This document shows positions 42,818 to 51,760 of a stretch of DNA of 64,000 nt, in pieces. The notes under the pieces are model-generated. The model was given only the letters and a program-made list of their open reading frames with translations. It was not told where the DNA came from and made no database searches. The DNA comes from Acidobacteriota bacterium (GTDB lineage: Bacteria; Acidobacteriota; UBA6911): positions 22,580 to 86,579 of the forward strand of contig JAAYCX010000013.1 in assembly GCA_012729555.1 (NCBI GenBank). Reading direction: 5' to 3'. How positions within the stretch are numbered: the first letter of the stretch is position 1; each line of letters begins with the position of its first letter. The translations under genes and the position numbers were made by a program.

Positions 42818-44980
42818 ATGAAACTCTCGCTCCGTTTTCCGAAATCGTGCGCCGCGGCCGCGGCGCTGTTACTGGGACTTGCCGCCTTGACCACCGCCTC
42901 CTGCTCAAAATCGGATAAAAACGCCGCCACGACCGACGGGACCCCGGACGTCCTGCTGGCCGAGTGGACCGGCCCCTACGGCGGGGTCCCCCCCTTCGAC
43001 CGGGTGAAGGTGGGCGATTTCAAGCCCGCCCTCGAGGAGGGGATGAAGCAGGCGCTCGCCGAAATCGACGCGATCGCCGCCAACCCCCGGCCGCCCGATT
43101 TCGAGAACACCGTCGCCGCCCTGGAGCGGAGCGGGCGGGCGCTCGACCGGGCCACCACCGTCTTCGGCGTCTGGTCCACCTCCATGTCCTCGGACGAGTT
43201 CCGGGCCGTGGAGGAGGAGATGGCGCCCAAACTGGCGGAGTTCCGCGACAAGGTGATGCAGAACCCGCGCCTCTTCGAGCGGATCGAAAAGGTGTACCAG
43301 GCCCGGGAGAGTTCGGGGCTGGACCAGGAGCAGCAGCGCCTGGTCTGGGACTACTACACCGACTTCGTGCGCGAGGGGGCCAAACTCACCCCGGAGGAGA
43401 AGGCCCGGGTGGCCGAGATCAACCGCGAGCTGGCCGACCTCTACACCAGGTTCAGCAACAACCTGCTGCACGACGAGGAGGGCTACGCCCTTTACCTCGA
43501 GGCCGGCCAGCTGGGGGGGCTTCCGGAGAGCTACGTCCAGGCCGCGGCCCAGGCGGCCGCCGACCGGGGGGAGCAGGGGAAATACGCGGTCCTGAACACC
43601 CGTTCGTCGATGGACCCCTTCCTCACCTACTCCTCCGAACGCGCCCTGCGCGAACGGGTATGGCGCACCTACTACAGCCGCGGCGACAACGGGGACGCCT
43701 ACGACAACAACGGTGTCATCGCGCGGATCCTGGAGCTCCGGGCCGAGCGGACCCGGCTGCAGGGATACCCGACCTTCGCCCACCGGGCCACGGAAAAGCA
43801 GGTGGCCAAGACGCCCGAGGCCGCCACGGCGCTGATGATGAAGGTGTGGCCGGCGGCCGTAGCGCGCGTCCGCGAGGAGGTGGCCGACATGCAATCGATC
43901 GCCGACCGCGAGGGGGCGAAGATCCGGATCGAGCCGTGGGACTACCGCTTCTACGCCGAGAAAGTGCGCAAGGCGAAGTACGACCTCGACTCGCGCGAGG
44001 TCAAGGAGCACCTCGAGCTCGAAAAGCTGAGGGAGGCGATGATGTGGGCCGCCGGGGAACTCTACGGCTTCCGCTTCGAACCGGTGTCGGGCGTCCCGGT
44101 CTACCACCCCGACGTGCGCGTCTGGGAGGTGCGGCGCGAGGGGAAGCACGTGGGTCTCTGGTACTTCGACCCCTACGCCCGCCCGGGGAAACGTTCGGGG
44201 GCCTGGATGAACGCCTACCGGCGCCAGCACCGCCTCGACGGGGGGGAGACCACCGTCGTCTCGAACAACTCCAATTTCGTGAAGGGGGCGCCGGGGGAAC
44301 CGGTGCTGCTCTCCTGGGACGACGCCGAGACCATGTTCCACGAGTTCGGCCACGCGCTGCACGGCCTGGCGGCCGACTCGACCTACCCGTCGCTGTCGGG
44401 CACGGCGGTGGCACGCGATTACGTGGAGCTCCCCTCCCAGATCAACGAGCAGTGGCTCGGCACGCCCGAAGTGCTGGGCCGCTTCGCCCTGCACCACAAG
44501 ACGGGCAAGCCGATGCCGGCCGCCCTCATCGGCAGGATCGAAAAGGCGCGGACGTTCAACCAGGGCTTCATGACGGTCGAATTCCTGGCGAGCGCGCTCG
44601 TGGACATGAAGGTGCACACCCTGGCCGACCCGCGCGGCTTCGACCCCGACCGCTTCGAGCGGGAGACCCTGGCGGAGATCGGCATGCCGGGGGAGCTGCC
44701 GATGCGTCACCGCATGCCGCAGTTCTCCCACATCTTTTCGAGCGAGGGGTACGCGGCCGGGTACTACGCCTATCTCTGGGCGGACGCCCTGACGGCCGAC
44801 GCCTGGGAAGCCTTTGCCGAGGGGGGGGGAGCCTGGGACCGCGAGGTGGCGCGCCGCTTCTACGACCAGGTGCTCAGCAAGGGGAACACGGTGGATCCGG
44901 AAATCGCCTACCGCTCCTTCCGCGGGCGCGACATGGACACCGACGCCCTGATGCGTGACCGGGGATTCCCGGTCCGCTGA
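42818..44980 (+). CDS. M3-family zinc oligopeptidase, predicted lipoprotein
   Basis: The protein has 720 residues. A lipoprotein signal peptide ends at L-T-T-A-S-C (lipobox Cys ~31). The zinc site H-E-F-G-H lies at 508-512 and a third ligand Glu is expected downstream in D-Y-V-E-L-P-S-Q. The rest matches oligopeptidase A / dipeptidyl carboxypeptidase (F-D-P-Y-A-R-P-G-K-R-S-G-A-W, F-L-A-S-A-L-V-D). An envelope anchor is unusual for Dcp-type enzymes but common for this family in GC-rich Gram-negatives. It degrades short peptides. Convergent with the aldehyde dehydrogenase gene. Confidence 0.92.
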   Translation: MKLSLRFPKSCAAAAALLLGLAALTTASCSKSDKNAATTDGTPDVLLAEWTGPYGGVPPFDRVKVGDFKPALEEGMKQALAEIDAIAANPRPPDFENTVAALERSGRALDRATTVFGVWSTSMSSDEFRAVEEEMAPKLAEFRDKVMQNPRLFERIEKVYQARESSGLDQEQQRLVWDYYTDFVREGAKLTPEEKARVAEINRELADLYTRFSNNLLHDEEGYALYLEAGQLGGLPESYVQAAAQAAADRGEQGKYAVLNTRSSMDPFLTYSSERALRERVWRTYYSRGDNGDAYDNNGVIARILELRAERTRLQGYPTFAHRATEKQVAKTPEAATALMMKVWPAAVARVREEVADMQSIADREGAKIRIEPWDYRFYAEKVRKAKYDLDSREVKEHLELEKLREAMMWAAGELYGFRFEPVSGVPVYHPDVRVWEVRREGKHVGLWYFDPYARPGKRSGAWMNAYRRQHRLDGGETTVVSNNSNFVKGAPGEPVLLSWDDAETMFHEFGHALHGLAADSTYPSLSGTAVARDYVELPSQINEQWLGTPEVLGRFALHHKTGKPMPAALIGRIEKARTFNQGFMTVEFLASALVDMKVHTLADPRGFDPDRFERETLAEIGMPGELPMRHRMPQFSHIFSSEGYAAGYYAYLWADALTADAWEAFAEGGGAWDREVARRFYDQVLSKGNTVDPEIAYRSFRGRDMDTDALMRDRGFPVR

Positions 44981-44987
44981 CCGGAAG

Positions 44988-45023
44988 GCCCGCGGGGGAG
45001 GCCGCCCGGCCGCTCCCGCGGGC
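44988..45023. terminator. GC-rich hairpin between convergent genes
   Basis: GCCCGCGGG (44988-44996) pairs perfectly with CCCGCGGGC (45015-45023), with further AG/CT pairing inside. It sits exactly between the stops of the M3 peptidase and the aldehyde dehydrogenase. There is no T-run, so it may slow polymerase or protect ends rather than act as a classical terminator. Confidence 0.45.
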
Positions 45024-45035
45024 TCTGCCGCCCGG

Positions 45036-46595
45036 CTAGCCGCTGACGAACGTCTTCTCCGAGATGACCTTGGCCTGGGTGAAGTGCATCAGGTAATCGC
45101 GGCCGCCCGCCTTGGAGTTCGTCCCGCTCATGTTGAAGCCGCCGAAGGGGTGGACGCCGACCATGGCCCCGGTGCACTTCCGGTTCAGGTAGAGGTTCCC
45201 CACGTGGCACTCCGCCTTGGCCCGCTCGAGGCGCCCCTGGTTGGTGCCGTAGACCGCCCCGGTCAGCCCGTATTCGCTGTCGTTGGCGATCGCCACCGCC
45301 TCATCGAAACTCCCCGCCCGGATGACGGCGAGCACCGGCCCGAAGATCTCCTCCCGGGCGATCGTGGCGGTGGGCTTGACGTCGATGATGACCGTCGGCT
45401 GCATGAAAAAGCCGTTGCCGTCCAGGGCGGAGCCGCCCGTGACCAGCTTCCCCTCCCGCTTCCCGGTCTCCACGTACTTGAGGATGCGGCCCAGGGCGCC
45501 CTCGTTGATAACGGGGCCCATGCCGCTCGCGGGATCGCTCGCCGGCCCCACCCGGATCCCGGCGGCCCGCTCGACGAGGCGTTCCACGAAATCGGCGTAG
45601 ACCTTTTCGTGCAGGATCAGGCGCGAGCAGGCCGAGCATTTCTGCCCCTGGTACCCGAAGGCGCTGGAGACGACCCCTTCGAGCGCGTCGTCGAGGTCCG
45701 CGTCCTCGTCGACGATGATGTAGTCCTTCCCCCCCATCTCGGCGATGACGCGCTTGATCCAGATCTGGCCCGGACGCGGCCGCGCGGCCTCCTCTACGAT
45801 GCGCAGCCCCGTTTCCTTCGAACCGGTGAAGGCCACGAAACGGGTGCGCGCGCATTTGACCAGTCCTTCGCCCGCCTCCCCGCCGCTGCCGGTGACGAAA
45901 TTCACCACCCCCGGGGGGACCCCCGCTTCCTCCAGGATCTCCATCAGCAGGGCGGCCACGGCCGGGGCGTCCGAGGAGGGCTTCAGCACGACGGTGTTGC
46001 CGGCGACGAAGGCGGCGGCCGTCATTCCCAGGGCGATGGCGCAGGGGAAATTCCAGGGGGCGATGACGGCGCCGGCGCCGAGCGGGAGGTAACGGAGCTC
46101 GTTCGTCTCCCCCGGCAGCGGAACGAGCGGCTGCGGCTCGGCGTAGCGCAACGCTTCCCGGGCGTAGAATTCGCAGAAGTCGATGGCCTCGGCGGTGTCG
46201 GCGTCCGCCTCTCCCCAGGTCTTTCCCGCCTCGAGCATCATCCAGGCGTTCATTTCCAGGCGCCGCCCGCGCAGAAGCTCCGCGACGCGAAAGAGGAGGT
46301 CGGCCCTGTGCTCGGCCGAGAACCGGCTCCACTCCCCGAACGCCCGGGTCGCGGCGTCCACGGCCTCGGCCGCCCTCTCGGCGCTGGCCCCCTGGAAGGT
46401 CCCGATGATTTCGGACCTGTCGGCGGGGTTGATCGAGTTGAAACGCTTGCGCGACTGGACCCGCTTGCCGCCGATGATGAGGTCGTACTCCCGTCCCAGC
46501 CGCGACCGGACGAGCTGCAGCGCCTCGAGCTGGGCGGCGCGGTTGGCCTCCTGGCTGAAATCGGTCAGCTTCTCGTTCTTGAATTCGGTGTGCAT
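45036..46595 (-). CDS. pruA: L-glutamate gamma-semialdehyde (P5C) dehydrogenase
   Basis: The protein has 519 residues. P-W-N-F-P is the cofactor-pocket motif, F-T-G-S-K-E-T-G lies near 247, E-M-G-G-K-D carries the general base Glu, and G-Y-Q-G-Q-K-C-S-A-C contains the catalytic Cys. The C-terminal G-G-F-N-M-S-G-T-N-S-K-A-G-G matches the monofunctional RocA/PruA-like enzymes. It oxidises P5C/glutamate semialdehyde to glutamate in proline and arginine catabolism. M-H-T-E-F at 46595 has a GGGGGTGG upstream. No proline dehydrogenase is adjacent. Confidence 0.9.
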   Translation of the reverse strand: MHTEFKNEKLTDFSQEANRAAQLEALQLVRSRLGREYDLIIGGKRVQSRKRFNSINPADRSEIIGTFQGASAERAAEAVDAATRAFGEWSRFSAEHRADLLFRVAELLRGRRLEMNAWMMLEAGKTWGEADADTAEAIDFCEFYAREALRYAEPQPLVPLPGETNELRYLPLGAGAVIAPWNFPCAIALGMTAAAFVAGNTVVLKPSSDAPAVAALLMEILEEAGVPPGVVNFVTGSGGEAGEGLVKCARTRFVAFTGSKETGLRIVEEAARPRPGQIWIKRVIAEMGGKDYIIVDEDADLDDALEGVVSSAFGYQGQKCSACSRLILHEKVYADFVERLVERAAGIRVGPASDPASGMGPVINEGALGRILKYVETGKREGKLVTGGSALDGNGFFMQPTVIIDVKPTATIAREEIFGPVLAVIRAGSFDEAVAIANDSEYGLTGAVYGTNQGRLERAKAECHVGNLYLNRKCTGAMVGVHPFGGFNMSGTNSKAGGRDYLMHFTQAKVISEKTFVSG

Positions 46596-46706
46596 GGCCA
46601 CCCCCTTTGACTTCGTTACCGACAGTGTAGCAAATCCCGCCGTCCGGGGCACGGCTTTCGCCGCTTCGCGGGAAGGAGCGGCCGGACGCGCTCCGGGTGC
46701 CGGGGT

Positions 46707-47195
46707 TCAGGCGCCGGGGAGGAATTTCGGGGGGAGCGGCGGCCGGCCCATCGCGGCCGCGGCCTGCGCCATCGTCTGCAGGCCCGGGGTGACCATCTGC
46801 TTGGAGGTGCCGTGCGCGATCAGTTTCCCGTCCGCATCGGTGATCGTCGCCTCGGCCAGGCAGATATTCCGCCCGGCCTTGATCCGTTTCCCCTCCACGT
46901 ACAGGAACCCGTCCCGGGCCTTGGCCAGGTTATGGACGCTGAGGTCGAGGGTGACGAGCCCCGCGTCCTCCTCGAGGTCGCAGTAGACGGCCAGGTAGGC
47001 GCCGGTGTCCACGAGCGAGGAATAGACCCCCCCGTGGATCATGCCGAACGGGTTGCGGTGCTTCTCCTCCAGCCCCACCCGGCTCCGGGAAAAACCGGGG
47101 CCGATGTCGAGGACCTCGATCGACAGCAGCCTGAAATAGGGGCCCGCGTTGGTCAGTTCGACCAGGGCGCGGATGTGTTCAGGGTTCAACCTCAT
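46707..47195 (-). CDS. PaaI-family hotdog-fold thioesterase
   Basis: The protein has 162 residues. The hotdog signature N-P-F-G-M-I-H-G-G-V-Y-S-S-L-V-D-T is near residue 50, with catalytic residues expected around H-G-G and Asp. K-A-G-R-N-I-C-L-A-E-A matches later strands. It hydrolyses acyl-CoA thioesters; the exact acyl group is unknown. I chose ATG 47195 (GGAG upstream) over ATG 47213. It lies between the giant-protein operon and pruA, all in the same direction. Confidence 0.85.
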   Translation of the reverse strand: MRLNPEHIRALVELTNAGPYFRLLSIEVLDIGPGFSRSRVGLEEKHRNPFGMIHGGVYSSLVDTGAYLAVYCDLEEDAGLVTLDLSVHNLAKARDGFLYVEGKRIKAGRNICLAEATITDADGKLIAHGTSKQMVTPGLQTMAQAAAAMGRPPLPPKFLPGA

Positions 47196-47241
47196 GAGAG
47201 CGCTCCGGTGCATCGGCGGGCCTTCATTCCGCGCCCGTACA

Positions 47242-50200
47242 TCAGAGATCGACCAGCGGGAAGGTTTCCGCGAAGACCAGGCGCCGGGCCCTGACGCTCC
47301 CGTCCTTGGGCCCGGCCGTGAGCTTTGCCCCCGCGGGGGTGCGGTTGTCCGCCAGGAAGGTCTCGTACTCGCGCACCACGACCCGGTGGTTGGCGAATTC
47401 GATCTTCTTGGGTATCTTGAGTTTTCCGCTCCAGAGGAAGTGGCCCGCCCCGGCCCCGGACACCCGTTGCGCTTTCAGCGTCACCGCGGTGTCGGGCACC
47501 TCGCTCCAGCCGAACTCGTCCGGCAGGGCGGCGTTGTGCGCCTCCAGGGCGATTTCGATCGTCCCCGGCCCGCTGGCCGCCGCGGCCTGGACGTAGGAGG
47601 CCCCGCCGACGGTGACGGTCATCTCCGAGGGTTTGTTGCCCTTGAAGGTCACCGACACGGTCCGGTCGGGCGCCAGCTGGATGAAATCGGCGGTGACGAC
47701 CTTGGAGAGGTGCGCGCCGGGGACCGATACCGGCTGAAAGCGCGCCAGCGCCAGCCGCACGAAGGGGAAGTACGCGTCGTGCGGGTCGATTTCGATGTCG
47801 CAGTACCAGAGCCCCCGCTCCCCGTCGTAGGCCACCTTGTGCCCGACGGCCGTAAAAGAGAGATTCTCCTTGGGATCCGAGGGCTTGGGATAATCCGGGA
47901 ACTCCGGGATCGTGAGTCCGCCGAGGACCTCCCCGGCCAGCGTGAAATCGGCCGGGCCGGGGTATTCCGCCTTGGGGATGGCTCCCGCGCGCCATAACGG
48001 GTCCATCCCCCAGAGGGTGACGTAGGGTTTATGCTCCTCGGGCACCGGCGGGAGCTTGAGCGCCGGCGGGAGCTCGAGCGCCGCCGTCGGCCGGACGTTC
48101 GCCGCGGGCCCGGACGCCCGGAGCGATCGGCCGTCGGCGCGGGGCTGCATCTTGCCTTGCGCCGCGGGGGGCTCGTAGGTCTCGATCGGGCGCTCGGTCG
48201 GCACTCCGGGGATCGAGGTCAGGATGACGGCCAGCTGCTCCCCGTCGCCGGAGGAAAACCAGGGGCGCTCGAGATAGACCCTCAGCCCGCCCCCTTTGCG
48301 CAGGCTCGAAAACTTTTCCTTCTCCCGCTTGCGCTCCCAGCCGAAAGCGGGCACGACATAGAGCACGCCCGGCATCATCGGCGGGGCGGTGTTGGGCACG
48401 TCGACGGTGATCGGAAGGCTCCGGCGCACCAGGCGCTCGATGTCCGCGGCCGTCTCCCCGGGCATCTGATCGCGGAATCGGGTCGTCGCGGTGAGGGTAT
48501 AGGTCACGCGCCGGTATTTCGTGTCCCCGAATTCCTGGCGATGGAGCGCCGGGTCGCCGAGCGCAAACGAGGTCATGCCGCGCGCCAGGGGCTGCTCCAG
48601 CACATGGGCCGAGCCGTCGAGGGTTTTCCACCCCTGCTCCGCGACATTGTCGACCGGTTCCTTCCACGCGGCGTCGAGGTCGACCTTCTGGCTGCTCGAG
48701 CCGTGGACATCCAGCACGGCGTCGAACACCGCGTGCGACTCCCCCAGCTTCCGGTCGACCGCAAACTTTTTCGCCCCCGGGCGGCCGAGCGGCTGCTGGG
48801 TGGCGTGCGTCAGCACGACCGTCCGGTACGGGGTCAGCATCCAGTGCGAACCGCCCAGCGCCAGTTCGCGGAGCCTCGACAGCTGGATCTGCGGCAGCTG
48901 AAACACGGGCTTCACCAGCTCCGCCGCCGGGGATTTCGCCTTCTGCAGCTTCGCACCCCGGGGCTGCGGCCGCGGGGCACCGGCCGGACCGGCCGGATCG
49001 GGCGCAACCGCGGGCTGCGATGCGGCCGCCGCGCGCATGTGAACTCCCGGCGGCACCACCAGCAGCGGCCCGGTCGCCGGCGGCGCCTGGAGGATCTTCG
49101 GCGGGATGGCGAGCTCGGGTTTTTCCAGCCAGCGGTAGAGCCCGGCATTCGGAAGCTGGGCTTCCGGGAACCAGCAGCTCAGGCGCAGGACGGCCACCTC
49201 CGCCTTCTTCAGCCAGACCGTCAGCACGCGCGCGCCCTCGTCCCAGAAGGCCGGGCGGTCCCCCTCGGCCAGCCGGATGCGGAACGGGCTCCACTCCGGC
49301 CAATCGCCGCTGAAGGGGATGCGCATCGGTTGGCCGGCCGGGATTCCCGGCAGGCCGCGCACGACCACTCCGCGGGCCCACGGGTCGGGAAAATAGGGGA
49401 GTTCGAGCTCTTCGGCGGGTTCGATCTCCCCGAGGTGTCCCGGGTCCTTCCGAACGATCAGCCCGTAGAGGTCCCTGCGCAGTCCCCCCTCCGCCGCGTC
49501 GAACATCCCGTGAACCTCGGCGCCCAGCTCGGACGTCTTCGGCGGCGCCACGTGCCGCTCGGCGGTTTCGTCGGCAGCGACGGTGTCCCTGGAAATGCCG
49601 TCGTTGAAGCTGCGGATGACCACGGCATCGACGGTCTCGCCCCGCTTCGGGGCGGCGCGCGGCACCACCACGGGGGCCCCGACCGGATCGAAGCGCCGGT
49701 AGAACGCCGGCGCCTGCGGCGGCGCCGGAATGGCCTTGGCCGCGTCGGGCGATTCGGGCCCGACGCTGTTCCCCGCCAGGTCCACCGCCCGGGCCCTCAG
49801 CCGGTACCGGCCGCCGAAGCGGAGACGGGGCAGCGATCCCGGCGCGGGCTTGAACCGGGTCTCGAGCCTGAAGGCCGTCGCCGCCCGGCTTTCGATGTCG
49901 GCCGCCCGGTCGTCCTCGTCGATCGTCCTTCCCGGCCTGGGCGCCACCAGGCTCCATCCGTCCCACCCGAAGATCGTCTCATGGACGAACAGGTCTTCCG
50001 ACGACCCGTCGGTCGATTCGGTGACCGCATCCGAGACGAATCCTTCGTCCTCGAGCGTCTCGGTGCGGTCGGCGCGCAGGAAATGGTAGGAGCCCACCCT
50101 TTTGCAGAGGGAGTACCAGCGCCGGGAGGCTTCGTCCCAGACATCCACCCGGTAGCCCTGAACGATGTCTTCGGCGTAAAAGGTCGTGTCGCGCCTGCGG

Positions 50201-51354
50201 GTGATCGCCTCGTGGTGTTCCACCCCCCGCTCCAGGGCCTCGGCGAGAGCGACCGCGTTCCCCATGCGGGCCACGGCCAGGCCGCTCGAACGCAGCGCCG
50301 GCAGATCGCCGGTGGTCTGGTCCTCGGCCTGGTCGGCCAGTTCGGCCGCCTTGAGGGCCGCGCCGTCGACGTCGATTTCCACGAGATCGAACTTCTCGCT
50401 GTCGGACAGGTCGAGAAACCCGTCCACGATCTCGGGCCTGGCCGACCGGGAAGCGGCGGCAAAGACCCCCTTGCCCGCATTCAGGACGCACCGGGTCCAC
50501 GGCGTACGGTCGTCGTTCCGGCCGACGGGGAGAACGCGGGCCGAAAACCCGGAGGAGCGCCTGCCCGACGGCAGCGCGATCTCGAAGTCGACGGCCAGGC
50601 CGAGCAGCCGCATCAGGGCCGGATAATTGGTCAGGGAGGCCAGCGCCTGGTGAAAGTCGAGTTCGGGGGGCTTGGGGGGCACGCGCGGGAAGACGGGTTT
50701 CCCGCCTTTGGAATCGGGGACGGCCCGGTTGCGCGGCCGGTGGTAGAGCCGCAGGAGGTAGAAATCCTGCGCCGGGGAAGGCCGATCCGAAACCGGCATG
50801 GCCTTGACCTTCCGGCCGGCGAGGGCCGAGCGGACGGACCGGGACAGGGTCTGTTCGTCGGTCCCGACCTTCACGCCGTCGACGAAACGCGGGCTGGTCA
50901 CGGGCTTGAGCCGGATCTGCGCCAGCGCCTCGCTGCGGAAGACGCGCTCGATCCCGGGGGGCTCCTCGGGGGATTCGGCCGCCATGCCGATGTACTGCTG
51001 GGCGATGAACGACTGGACATGCCTGACCGGAAAAGAGAGGACCGGGCGCCGGCTCATGTCCGCAAACCGGAAGGGAAAAACGGGCGCATCGGGCTGGAAA
51101 ATGGCCTGCCAGAGCTCGGGATCGGGATCGGGGCTCGTCCGCACCGCCCGCACGGGGGCCGATTTGTCGAACTGGACCTCGAAATCGAGCGCCTTCACGG
51201 TTCCGGCCCAGTCCAGGATCTCCGGAAACAGCCCCAGATGGGGCTTCGAATCCGGCTCCCCGGGCAGACGGATGGAGACCGCGGCCGAGAACTTCAGCTT
51301 ACCGTCCCCGATGCCGTCCGGCAAAAAAGCCCACACGATTTCCGGTATAGCCAT
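47242..51354 (-). CDS. Giant protein of unknown function (1370 residues)
   Basis: I do not recognise the family. There is no signal peptide or membrane segment at the start (M-A-I-P-E-I-V-W-A-F-L-P-D-G-I-G). The chain is rich in beta-forming residues. Around 510-525 it reads Y-R-L-R-A-R-A-V-D-L-A-G-N-S-V, typical of fibronectin/Ig-like modules. A Pro/Ala-rich linker is near 790-835. AAAGGAG stands before the ATG, 22 bases downstream of the other large gene's readthrough end, so the two form an operon. The pair may make a surface or particle-like structure, but this is only inference from size and composition. Confidence 0.75.
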   Translation of the reverse strand: MAIPEIVWAFLPDGIGDGKLKFSAAVSIRLPGEPDSKPHLGLFPEILDWAGTVKALDFEVQFDKSAPVRAVRTSPDPDPELWQAIFQPDAPVFPFRFADMSRRPVLSFPVRHVQSFIAQQYIGMAAESPEEPPGIERVFRSEALAQIRLKPVTSPRFVDGVKVGTDEQTLSRSVRSALAGRKVKAMPVSDRPSPAQDFYLLRLYHRPRNRAVPDSKGGKPVFPRVPPKPPELDFHQALASLTNYPALMRLLGLAVDFEIALPSGRRSSGFSARVLPVGRNDDRTPWTRCVLNAGKGVFAAASRSARPEIVDGFLDLSDSEKFDLVEIDVDGAALKAAELADQAEDQTTGDLPALRSSGLAVARMGNAVALAEALERGVEHHEAITRRRDTTFYAEDIVQGYRVDVWDEASRRWYSLCKRVGSYHFLRADRTETLEDEGFVSDAVTESTDGSSEDLFVHETIFGWDGWSLVAPRPGRTIDEDDRAADIESRAATAFRLETRFKPAPGSLPRLRFGGRYRLRARAVDLAGNSVGPESPDAAKAIPAPPQAPAFYRRFDPVGAPVVVPRAAPKRGETVDAVVIRSFNDGISRDTVAADETAERHVAPPKTSELGAEVHGMFDAAEGGLRRDLYGLIVRKDPGHLGEIEPAEELELPYFPDPWARGVVVRGLPGIPAGQPMRIPFSGDWPEWSPFRIRLAEGDRPAFWDEGARVLTVWLKKAEVAVLRLSCWFPEAQLPNAGLYRWLEKPELAIPPKILQAPPATGPLLVVPPGVHMRAAAASQPAVAPDPAGPAGAPRPQPRGAKLQKAKSPAAELVKPVFQLPQIQLSRLRELALGGSHWMLTPYRTVVLTHATQQPLGRPGAKKFAVDRKLGESHAVFDAVLDVHGSSSQKVDLDAAWKEPVDNVAEQGWKTLDGSAHVLEQPLARGMTSFALGDPALHRQEFGDTKYRRVTYTLTATTRFRDQMPGETAADIERLVRRSLPITVDVPNTAPPMMPGVLYVVPAFGWERKREKEKFSSLRKGGGLRVYLERPWFSSGDGEQLAVILTSIPGVPTERPIETYEPPAAQGKMQPRADGRSLRASGPAANVRPTAALELPPALKLPPVPEEHKPYVTLWGMDPLWRAGAIPKAEYPGPADFTLAGEVLGGLTIPEFPDYPKPSDPKENLSFTAVGHKVAYDGERGLWYCDIEIDPHDAYFPFVRLALARFQPVSVPGAHLSKVVTADFIQLAPDRTVSVTFKGNKPSEMTVTVGGASYVQAAAASGPGTIEIALEAHNAALPDEFGWSEVPDTAVTLKAQRVSGAGAGHFLWSGKLKIPKKIEFANHRVVVREYETFLADNRTPAGAKLTAGPKDGSVRARRLVFAETFPLVDL

Positions 51355-51376
51355 CGCTGCTCTCCTTTGGGTGCTC

Positions 51377-51760
51377 TCAGGCGAACGCTTCGCAGTAATC
51401 GAGCCAGTGCCCCTCGTCCATGATGTCCGCGAAGAGCGGCGGGGGCGAATGCCGGAACGAACGCTCGACCCGGAGCGTGACCTTGGTGCTGAAGAAGAGG
51501 ACCTTGACCTTGACGGTCAGGGACGCCTCCCCCCAGACGCGGTTCGAGGCCTCCTCGTAGGTCAGCCCCAGGTAGAACTCGGCCGAGATGCTGATGAGGC
51601 CGAGAACCCTCAGGCATCCGCGGCAACGGACGTACCCCGATATCGTGACGTCCCCCTCCTCGTACTTGAAGTAGATGCCGGCCATGAGGGAGACACCGCC
51701 GCTGGCGACGCCGAGGTTCATCGAGAAGGACCCGCCGAACTCGAGCGACCCTTCGATGAG
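51377..51760 (-). pseudogene. C-terminal segment of the 1009-residue protein, beyond an in-frame TAG
   Basis: Directly after the TAG at 51763-51761, the same frame continues L-I-E-G-S-L-E-F-G-G-S-F-S-M-N-L-G-V-A-S-G-G-V and runs 127 codons to a stop at 51377-51379. The continuation keeps coding character and matches in style the segment before the TAG (V-A-M-F-G-G-G-G-F-F-A-I-E-L). So it is the true C-terminus of one protein, not a separate gene. An internal ATG at 51721 exists, but no good ribosome site precedes it. Confidence 0.7.

Noticed and set aside
42905..44731. A long minus-strand ORF opposite the M3 peptidase
   Set aside because: The plus strand encodes an unmistakable zinc peptidase with signal peptide; the antisense frame has no motif.
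48031..51423. A 1130-codon open frame on the plus strand opposite the 1370-residue protein
   Set aside because: It has shadow-like composition and no ribosome site or motif. The minus-strand ORF has a good start and operon spacing.
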